A stretch of 64,000 bases of DNA, from assembly GCA_965204905.1 (NCBI GenBank), contig OZ242042.1, positions 1,116,001-1,180,000 of the forward strand, written 5' to 3'. Under the pieces are notes generated by a model. It was given only the letters and a program-made list of their open reading frames with translations, had not been told where the DNA came from and searched no databases. The first letter of the stretch is position 1, and each line of letters opens with the position of its first letter. Shown here one piece after another: positions 57,240-64,000 of the stretch. This DNA is from Bin87 sp965204905. GTDB taxonomy: Bacteria > Chloroflexota > Dehalococcoidia > Lucifugimonadales > UBA3495. A program made the position numbers and the translations under genes.

Positions 57240-57857
57240 ATGGATATCCCACCGATCCTCACATACAGTTGCGACACCGCATGGCAAACCACCAAGGACG
57301 TGTGGAATTTCATCACCAATGCCTTGGATGTCCGAGCGTTCGTAGACTTCATCAGACACCCATTGCGGGCCCGCAAACGGCATCGTTCAACGACACACGC
57401 CCCAGACCATACGCAGTACGTAGAAGATCGCATCCCATACAGCGACTTCGAAAATGCAGTAGGTCAACCAGTTTGGCGTTGGAAATGGGCCGGCACTAAT
57501 ATCTATGACCTGCATCCTTATTGCCCTACTTGCAACAGGCGGATGGGACCCCTGCCGTGTATTCCGAATTCCGCATGGGAACATACAGACGAGCCTCGTA
57601 TTAGTCTTCGAGATCTGGGGAACCCCCAAGAGCATTTCGACGCCTACATCAGCTTCGTTCGGGAATACGAACCATGCGAAAGTCGTTGGCATTGGTGCAT
57701 AGAATGCACAAACTGCGTAGCTAAACGCTTGCCGGGTCTTGGGCGCCGCAGCTCCGGTGGGGGGGACCGACGGGCTCAAGACCTGATGACATCCTGGACT
57801 AACAGAGTGCGAGAAGAGATTTACCACCGATCATTCAATCAGATGGAACCGCCATGA
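57240..57857 (+). CDS. Hypothetical Cys-rich protein in ssrA-proximal island
   Basis: A 205-residue soluble protein. Residues about 88-110 have YCPTCNRRMGPLPC and about 150-158 CIECTNC, suggesting one zinc-ribbon-like fold, plus three conserved-looking Trp residues (WRWKWAG, WHWC). No family recognised. GTGAGG precedes the ATG. It lies between an intrinsic terminator and a helicase gene; base composition is less GC-rich than the rest, consistent with recent acquisition. Might be a defence accessory or a remnant. Confidence 0.5.
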   Translation: MDIPPILTYSCDTAWQTTKDVWNFITNALDVRAFVDFIRHPLRARKRHRSTTHAPDHTQYVEDRIPYSDFENAVGQPVWRWKWAGTNIYDLHPYCPTCNRRMGPLPCIPNSAWEHTDEPRISLRDLGNPQEHFDAYISFVREYEPCESRWHWCIECTNCVAKRLPGLGRRSSGGGDRRAQDLMTSWTNRVREEIYHRSFNQMEPP

Positions 57858-58078
57858 TCTGCTGGACGGCCTCCACTGACATTAGGCTTAATATGCGCAA
57901 GTGAAAAATCGCTTCTGACAAACCAGACGCCAGATTCCGTGCGTCCGCACGACTACCACTCGCGGCACATATAAACCATGGACCGCAAAATTGCTCCATG
58001 AATAAAATCATTTTGGGTCATCGACAAACCACCGAGTTGGTCACCCGCAGCACCTCGTAGATCTGGCCGGAGGACGCA

Positions 58079-61000
58079 GTGCCAAGAATTTTCGACAATC
58101 TCGACCCCAGCACCAAGCTGGCAACAGCGTTGCAAGAATCCCTGTCCATCTCCGACAGGGCGGATTTCTGCGTTGGCTACTTCAACCTGCGAGGTTGGGG
58201 CGACCTCGCGCCTTATGTGGACAACTGGGACCCGGAAGACGGCCCGTGCCGCCTTCTGATCGGAATGCAGCGCCTGCCTAACGAAGAACTCAGGGAAGCT
58301 CTGGCCTTGCGCGATGGCCCGCCCAGCATGGACAACGCCACCGCGCACCGACTGCGGGTACAGCTGGCCCAGCAACTGCGCCAGCAGCTGACCTTCGGAT
58401 TGCCCACTAACGCGGACGAAACGGCACTGCACCGCCTGGCCGACCAACTCAGAGCCAAGCGGGTCGTCGTCAAGCTGTTCCTGCGTCACTCCTTGCACGC
58501 CAAACTCTACCTACTGTTCCGGGACGATCCCAACAACCCCATTACCGGCTATCTGGGCAGCAGCAATCTGACCCTCGCCGGCCTATCCCAGCAAGGCGAA
58601 CTGAACGTTGACGTCTTGGACCACGACGCCACCAACAAACTACAGCAGTGGTTTGAAGACCGATGGGACGACCGCTATTGCGTGGACGTTACCGACGAAC
58701 TGCTGGAAATCATTGAAGAGAGCTGGGCACGCGACGACCTAGTGCCGCCTTACCACGTCTATCTCAAAATGGCATACCACCTATCCAACGAGGCTCGCGC
58801 CGGAATTGAAGAGTTCAAAATTCCGCGCGTCTTCGGCAATCGCCTGTTCGAGTTCCAAACCGCCGCCGTAAAGATAGCGGCCCACCACCTGCACCGGCGC
58901 AACGGCGTACTGGTCGGCGATGTGGTCGGACTGGGCAAGACCCTGATCGCCACCGCGGTGGCACGTATCTTTGAAGACGATCTGGGTACCCAGACACTCA
59001 TCATCTGCCCCAAGAACCTAGTCAGGATGTGGGAAGAGTACCGCGACGAATACGGACTACGCGCCCGCGTCATGTCCATCAGCCGGGTACTCGGCGAGCT
59101 GCCCAATCTACGCCGCTACCACCAAGTCGTCATCGACGAGAGCCACAACCTGCGCAACCGCGACGGCAAACGCTACCGTGCAATCCGCGAGTACATCAGC
59201 GAGAACGAGAGCCGGTGCATCCTGTTGTCGGCCACGCCATACAACAAGACCTACCACGACCTGTCGAACCAGCTAAGGCTGTTCATCAGCGAGGAGCAGG
59301 ACTTGGGAATTCGACCAGAGCAGATGCTGCGCAACATGGGCGAAATGGAATTCCGGCGTCAGCACCAGGCCAACCCGAGGAGCCTCGCAGCATTTGAGCA
59401 GAGCGTGTACACCGACGACTGGCGCGACCTGATGCGTCTTTACATGGTGCGTCGCACCCGCAGCTTTGTCCAGGACCATTACGCCGAAACCGATCCAGAC
59501 ACCGGCCGCAAGTTCCTCACGTTTGAGGACGGCAATCGCTCGTACTTCCCGACACGGGTTCCCCAGACCGTCGGTTTCGCCGTCAACGACGCCGACCCCG
59601 ACGACCAGTACGCCCGGATGTACGCACCGGCGACCGTGGACGTGATCGAAGAACTGACTTTGCCGCGCTATGGCCTCGGCAACTATGTGCTGGATAATCC
59701 AGCGACCCCGCCAACGGCTGCGGAAGATCGCCAGATACAGAACTTGGCACGGGCCGGCAAGAGGCTCATGGGGTTCTGTCGCACCAACCTTTTCAAAAGG
59801 CTGGAAAGCAGCGGAGCCTCTTTCGTCCAGTCTGTGGAACGCCATGCGCTCCGCAACTACATCTTCCTGCACGCGCTGCGCAACGGGCTACCGTTGCCCG
59901 TGGGCACTCAGGACGCCGAAATGCTCGACTCCCGCTTCACCGACGAGGATGTTGACATAGCGCAGGGCGCATTCGCGGACCCTGACGATGACGCCGATCA
60001 GGACCAAGGCACGGACAACGGCACTCTCAATGCCGATGGAGCGTCCCACCACTGGACGGCGGAGTCGTTCGAGCAACGCGCCGCGCGGATCTACGATGAG
60101 TACGCCGCCCGCTACCAGCGCCGGTTCACCTGGATGCGTCACGACCTGTTCCGCCCCGAATTGGAAAGGGAACTACAGGGCGACGCCGACGCACTGGTTA
60201 CCCTGTTGCAGAACAACGGAACGTGGGATCCGTCCCAAGACGCCAAGCTGGATGCCCTGCAAGAGCTCATCAATGAGACTTACCCCAACCAGAAAATCAT
60301 CGTGTTTTCCCAGTTCGCCGATACCGTGCGGTACTTGGAAAGTGAGCTGAAAGGGAGAGGCGTGAGCGCGTTGGAAGGCGTCACCGGCGACTCTCCCGAC
60401 CCAACAGTGATAGCGTGGCGTTTCAGCCCGGTGAGCAACGACAAACGGAGCAGCATCACGCCAGACCAAGAATTGCGTGTGCTCGTCGCAACAGACGTGC
60501 TCAGCGAGGGCCAAAACCTGCAAGACTGCGCCGTCGTGGTCAACTACGACCTGCCCTGGGCCATCATCAGGCTGATCCAGCGCGCCGGCCGGGTGGACCG
60601 TATCGGGCAGACCGCTGAGGAAATTCTCTGCCACTCCTTCATGCCGTCCGACGGCGTGGAACGCATCATCAATCTGCGCGGCAGGGTACGCCATCGACTG
60701 CGCGAAAACGCGGAAGTTGTTGGCACCGACGAGGCGTTCTTCGAGGACGACCCGGACGATCAGCCCATCATCAACCTCTACAACGAGCGGGCCGGCATCC
60801 TGGACGGGGAAGCCGACGGCGAAGTGGACCTAACTTCCCACGCCTACCAGATTTGGAAAAACGCCACCGCCGCCAACCGGCCGCTGGAACGCGCCGTTAC
60901 CGCTCTCCCCGACGTGGTGTTCGCGTCGCGCCAGCACTGCGGCGACCCGCGACAGCCGGAAGGGGCCCTGGTTTATCTCCGAACCGCAGACGACAACGAC

Positions 61001-61513
61001 GCGCTGGCGTATGTTGGACGCGACGGGGTAAGCATCACCGAGTCGCCCATCGAAATCCTGAAAGCCGCGCAATGCGTGCCTGACACGCCCGCGCATCCGA
61101 GGCACGAAGAGCACCACCAACTGGTGGCCGCTGGCGCCAAGCACATCGCGCAACGGGCCCGTAACATCGGCGGACAGCTGGGTCGCCCCAGCAGCGCGCG
61201 CTATCGCGCTTACAACCGCCTCAAGGAATACGCCGAAGGCATCAGAGGCCAGTTGTTCGACAGCGAGGACTTGCACCAAGCCATCAACGACATCTACCGT
61301 TACCCTTTGCGCCAAGCCGCGGTGGACACCCTGAACCGCCAGATGCGCAGCGGCATTGACGACCCCGGCCTTGCCGACTTGGTTATCCAGATGCGAGACG
61401 AGGACCGCCTGTCCATAATGGAAACGGACAACGCCGAAACCCAAGAGCCGCGCATCATCTGCTCAATGGGCCTTTTTGACCACGAAAACGAGGAAACGCC
61501 GCATGGCTGCTGA
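58079..61513 (+). CDS. PLD-nuclease/SNF2-family helicase, restriction-like defence protein
   Basis: An 1144-residue protein. The N-terminal domain (1-200) is a phospholipase-D-type nuclease with a single HKD motif, H140/K142 in LHAKLYLLFRDD followed by GSSNLT. A SNF2/superfamily 2 helicase follows: Walker A GDVVGLGKT (280-288, K287), DESHN (353-357), LLSATPYNKT (about 385), then the second lobe KIIVFSQFADTV, VATDVLSEGQNLQD and QRAGRVDRIGQ. GTG 58079 has GGAGG five bases upstream. It is followed after 10 bases (overlapping) by an adenine methylase, so the pair resembles a restriction-modification or DISARM-like module. Not assigned to a named system. Confidence 0.8.
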   Translation: MPRIFDNLDPSTKLATALQESLSISDRADFCVGYFNLRGWGDLAPYVDNWDPEDGPCRLLIGMQRLPNEELREALALRDGPPSMDNATAHRLRVQLAQQLRQQLTFGLPTNADETALHRLADQLRAKRVVVKLFLRHSLHAKLYLLFRDDPNNPITGYLGSSNLTLAGLSQQGELNVDVLDHDATNKLQQWFEDRWDDRYCVDVTDELLEIIEESWARDDLVPPYHVYLKMAYHLSNEARAGIEEFKIPRVFGNRLFEFQTAAVKIAAHHLHRRNGVLVGDVVGLGKTLIATAVARIFEDDLGTQTLIICPKNLVRMWEEYRDEYGLRARVMSISRVLGELPNLRRYHQVVIDESHNLRNRDGKRYRAIREYISENESRCILLSATPYNKTYHDLSNQLRLFISEEQDLGIRPEQMLRNMGEMEFRRQHQANPRSLAAFEQSVYTDDWRDLMRLYMVRRTRSFVQDHYAETDPDTGRKFLTFEDGNRSYFPTRVPQTVGFAVNDADPDDQYARMYAPATVDVIEELTLPRYGLGNYVLDNPATPPTAAEDRQIQNLARAGKRLMGFCRTNLFKRLESSGASFVQSVERHALRNYIFLHALRNGLPLPVGTQDAEMLDSRFTDEDVDIAQGAFADPDDDADQDQGTDNGTLNADGASHHWTAESFEQRAARIYDEYAARYQRRFTWMRHDLFRPELERELQGDADALVTLLQNNGTWDPSQDAKLDALQELINETYPNQKIIVFSQFADTVRYLESELKGRGVSALEGVTGDSPDPTVIAWRFSPVSNDKRSSITPDQELRVLVATDVLSEGQNLQDCAVVVNYDLPWAIIRLIQRAGRVDRIGQTAEEILCHSFMPSDGVERIINLRGRVRHRLRENAEVVGTDEAFFEDDPDDQPIINLYNERAGILDGEADGEVDLTSHAYQIWKNATAANRPLERAVTALPDVVFASRQHCGDPRQPEGALVYLRTADDNDALAYVGRDGVSITESPIEILKAAQCVPDTPAHPRHEEHHQLVAAGAKHIAQRARNIGGQLGRPSSARYRAYNRLKEYAEGIRGQLFDSEDLHQAINDIYRYPLRQAAVDTLNRQMRSGIDDPGLADLVIQMRDEDRLSIMETDNAETQEPRIICSMGLFDHENEETPHGC

Positions 61514-64000
61514 CATTCGAACCCTCCGCCCTTACCTGCAAGACTTTGACCTTACCGGTCTGCTGGTTGAAGGACTGGGCTGGAACCATCATCAAGGCGC
61601 GCCTACCCTCGTCGCAGCCGGTGGCGAGACCTACGACCTGCAGCCCGTTGCCGAAAAGGCAGGCTTCGCCGTCTACCGATGTAGTCCGAACGCCGACGGT
61701 GCCGTTCCGCCCCAGAGTACCCGACGCCAGATCGAGAGGCAGGTCGCTGAAACCAACTACGAGCACCTGATCATCTTCGTGGACGCCGACGAAAGCCGAC
61801 AGGTATGGCAGTGGGTCAAGCGTGAATCCGGCAAGCCTCCCGCCTTGCGGGAACTGCGTTACGACCAAGGACAAACAGGAGCGGCACTGCTGCAACGCTT
61901 GCGCGGCATCGAGTTCACCCTAGAGGAAGAAGCCAGCCTCGGCATCACCGACGTGACCGAGAGGTTCCAGCAATCGCTGGACGTTGAGCGTGTCACCAAG
62001 CGTTTCTACGACCGTTTCCGCAGCGAGTTGACCACCTTCCAAACGTTCATTGACGGATTCACTACGCAGGGAGACAGAGACTGGTACGCCTCGGTGATGC
62101 TCAACCGGATGATGTTCGTCTATTTCATCCAGAAACAGCGGTTCCTGGACAACGACGAGCACTACCTACGCAACCGCCTGCGGCAAGTACAGGAGCAGGA
62201 CGGCCCCGACCGCTTCCAGCGGTTCTACCGCCAATTCCTGCTACGCCTGTTCCACGAAGGACTTGGCAAGCCGGAAGGAGAACGATCATCCGAACTGGTC
62301 GCACTGGTGGGCAAGGTGCCCTACCTCAACGGTGGCATCTTCGATCCGCACGCGCTGGAGCGGGACAACCCCGACATCAACATCCCCGATGCTGCCTTTG
62401 AGCAGATTTTCGAGTTCTTCGACCAGTACCAGTGGCACCTGGACGACCGGCCCACCGGTGCCGACAACGAGATCAACCCCGACGTGCTGGGCTACATCTT
62501 CGAGAAGTACGTCAACCAGAAGCAGATGGGCGCCTACTACACGAAGGAAGACATCACCGGCTACATCGCCCGCAACACGGTGATACCGCGCCTGCTGGAA
62601 ATGGCGGAGAAAGACTGCCCTATCGCCTTCGGCCCCGATGGCGGCGTGTGGCGGCTGCTCCAGGACGATCCCGACAACTACATATACCCATCCGTCGGCC
62701 ACGGCGTCGCCTGGGACTACTCACCCGAAAGCGTCGCGCGGCTGGATGAACCCCTAGCATTACCAGATGGTATAGCCTCCGGGTTGAGCAACACCGCCCA
62801 GCGCGGCGACTGGAACCAGTCCGCACCGGAAGAGTTCGCGCTGCCCACCGAAACCTGGCGGGAGATCATCGCCCGCCGCCAACGCTACTCAGAAGTGCGC
62901 GACAATTTGGCCGCCGGCCAAGTGCAGAGCGTCAACGACCTCATCACGCTCAACTTGGACAGCGAGCGTTTCGCACGGGACGTCATCGTCAACAGCGAAG
63001 GCCCGGAACTGGTGCGCGCCATCTGGAACGCGCTGACCAACATCTCCGTGCTGGACCCCGCATGCGGCTCCGGGGCTTTCCTTTTCGCCGCCCTCAACAT
63101 CCTGGAACCGTTGTACTCCGCCACCATGCAGGCGATGCGCGACTTCTTAACCGATCTGGAGACCTCAAAACGCCAGCGTCCGCCCAAAGCGCTCCAGGAC
63201 TTCCGGCAGATACTCGACGACGCCGGCCGGCACCGCCACGAGCGGTATTACATCCTCAAGTCCATCATCGTCAATAACCTGTACGGAGTGGACATCATGG
63301 AGGAGGCCGTCGAAATCTGTCGCCTGCGCCTGTTCCTCAAGCTAGCCGCGCAACTGGAATCTTACAACCAGATTGAACCTCTGCCCGACATTGACTTCAA
63401 CGTTCAGGCCGGCAACAGCCTAGTGGGATTTACTTCCGCCGCATCCGTCCGCAGAGCGATGACGATGGACCTCAAGGGTCAGCAGCGGATGATTACGCCC
63501 GGCGAGGAAGCCTCGTTGTGTCGCATTGAGAGCAAAGCCGCAGAAGTCGCGCGGGAGTACCAAAACTTCCAGTACATCCAAACGAAACTCGGGATGGGCT
63601 ATTCCGAGCTGGCCCAGTCCAAACAGGACCTGCAGGCCAAGCTCGACGACCTGAGGAGCGAACTGGACGTCCTGCTGGCCAAAGAGCACGGGGTGGACGC
63701 GAACAAGGTTGAGGATTTCCAAAGGTGGAGAGCCAATCACCAACCGTTCCACTGGTTTGTTGAATTTTACGCCATCGTGCATCAAGGCGGGTTTGACATT
63801 GCGATTGGTAACCCGCCGTACTTGGAATGCAGGGAAGTGGGTTACGCTTGCCTCAATTTCGTCTGTGACGACACAAGCGCTATCCATGCCTTGTTCATCG
63901 AGCAAGGTGCCAGCCTGTTGAACAAGGACGGAAGGATTAGCATGATCGTCCCGCTCGCGCTCACCTCAACTCAGCGTATGCAAACTGCCCAAAACGTTCT
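61503..64000 (+). CDS. Eco57I-family adenine-specific DNA methylase (truncated by window end)
   Basis: At least 832 residues are visible; the gene runs past the window. It overlaps the helicase gene by 11 bases. The N-terminal 250 residues are poorly conserved; then GYIFEKYVNQKQMGAYYTKEDITGYIARNTVIPRLL precedes the MTase domain. Motif I DPACGSGAF and motif IV NPPY (AIGNPPYLEC) mark an N6-adenine methylase like Eco57I, PglX or DrmMI. It would modify host DNA to protect from the partner nuclease or act as a specificity-containing protein. Downstream target-recognition and partner genes cannot be seen. Confidence 0.85.
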   Translation, partial: MAADIRTLRPYLQDFDLTGLLVEGLGWNHHQGAPTLVAAGGETYDLQPVAEKAGFAVYRCSPNADGAVPPQSTRRQIERQVAETNYEHLIIFVDADESRQVWQWVKRESGKPPALRELRYDQGQTGAALLQRLRGIEFTLEEEASLGITDVTERFQQSLDVERVTKRFYDRFRSELTTFQTFIDGFTTQGDRDWYASVMLNRMMFVYFIQKQRFLDNDEHYLRNRLRQVQEQDGPDRFQRFYRQFLLRLFHEGLGKPEGERSSELVALVGKVPYLNGGIFDPHALERDNPDINIPDAAFEQIFEFFDQYQWHLDDRPTGADNEINPDVLGYIFEKYVNQKQMGAYYTKEDITGYIARNTVIPRLLEMAEKDCPIAFGPDGGVWRLLQDDPDNYIYPSVGHGVAWDYSPESVARLDEPLALPDGIASGLSNTAQRGDWNQSAPEEFALPTETWREIIARRQRYSEVRDNLAAGQVQSVNDLITLNLDSERFARDVIVNSEGPELVRAIWNALTNISVLDPACGSGAFLFAALNILEPLYSATMQAMRDFLTDLETSKRQRPPKALQDFRQILDDAGRHRHERYYILKSIIVNNLYGVDIMEEAVEICRLRLFLKLAAQLESYNQIEPLPDIDFNVQAGNSLVGFTSAASVRRAMTMDLKGQQRMITPGEEASLCRIESKAAEVAREYQNFQYIQTKLGMGYSELAQSKQDLQAKLDDLRSELDVLLAKEHGVDANKVEDFQRWRANHQPFHWFVEFYAIVHQGGFDIAIGNPPYLECREVGYACLNFVCDDTSAIHALFIEQGASLLNKDGRISMIVPLALTSTQRMQTAQNV

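Overview
The window looks like a high-GC bacterial chromosome segment, most probably from an uncultured Chloroflexota lineage (SAR202/Dehalococcoidia-like). This is inferred from style, not from a marker gene: many flavin/F420 luciferase-like oxidoreductases, GMC oxidoreductases, SMP-30 and metal-dependent hydrolases, Ala/Pro/Gln-rich lipoprotein linkers, a DUF1800/DUF1501 pair, and several families of short interspersed palindromes. No rRNA or tRNA gene and no CRISPR array was seen. There is one tmRNA gene, one T-box leader and about 48 protein genes.

1-23.4 kb is mainly catabolic and accessory: the 3' end of a ThDP enzyme, a DUF2442/DUF4160 pair, a VOC protein, LLM oxidoreductases, two closely related GMC oxidoreductases, a DUF1828-type pair, a DUF1800-DUF1501-NHL operon, a SulP transporter, a cluster of envelope proteins ending in a CAP-domain protein, a lactonase, a Uma2 protein, an SDR and a PQQ-type propeller. 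23.4-27.4 kb is a peptide/nickel-type ABC importer (binding protein and two permeases, no ATPase), with a PAS-LuxR regulator beside it.

28.4-33.4 kb is a zinc-uptake region: a Fur/Zur-type regulator, a very unusual binding protein, a ZnuB-type permease and a DUF3179 lipoprotein. The 804-residue binding protein carries an AztD-like beta-propeller metallochaperone inserted into the His-rich loop of a ZnuA/AztC-type cluster A-I binding protein. This is the most striking item in the window. A shared operator-like motif lies ahead of both the regulator and the binding protein.

33.5-50.6 kb holds an FmdB zinc ribbon, an OGG1-type glycosylase overlapping an exonuclease-DinG helicase, a PHP protein, paired Cys-nucleophile alpha/beta hydrolases around a dodecin, a DAO-type oxidase, a PuuE-like deacetylase, an SMP-30 protein, a TrzN/SsnA-like amidohydrolase and other catabolic genes.

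50.7-56.4 kb is a branched-chain amino-acid operon on the minus strand (ilvB-ilvN-ilvC-leuA). It is read from a near-consensus promoter through a T-box leader whose candidate specifier is CUC (Leu), and a 37-codon small ORF with a perfect Shine-Dalgarno sits directly before leuA. Divergent from it is ssrA (tmRNA). Downstream of ssrA, a classic island integration site, lie two small Cys-rich genes and a restriction-like defence pair: a PLD-SNF2 helicase of 1144 residues followed by an Eco57I-family adenine methylase that runs off the window.

Repeats: at least four families (palindromes with GTAGGGGCG arms, 91-92 bp inverted-repeat elements, CCCTCTCCC stem-loops, and tandem GCCGGAATGACGG units) occupy many intergenic gaps, and a fifth, GGTTCGACAGGCTC-like, appears inside both GMC coding sequences.
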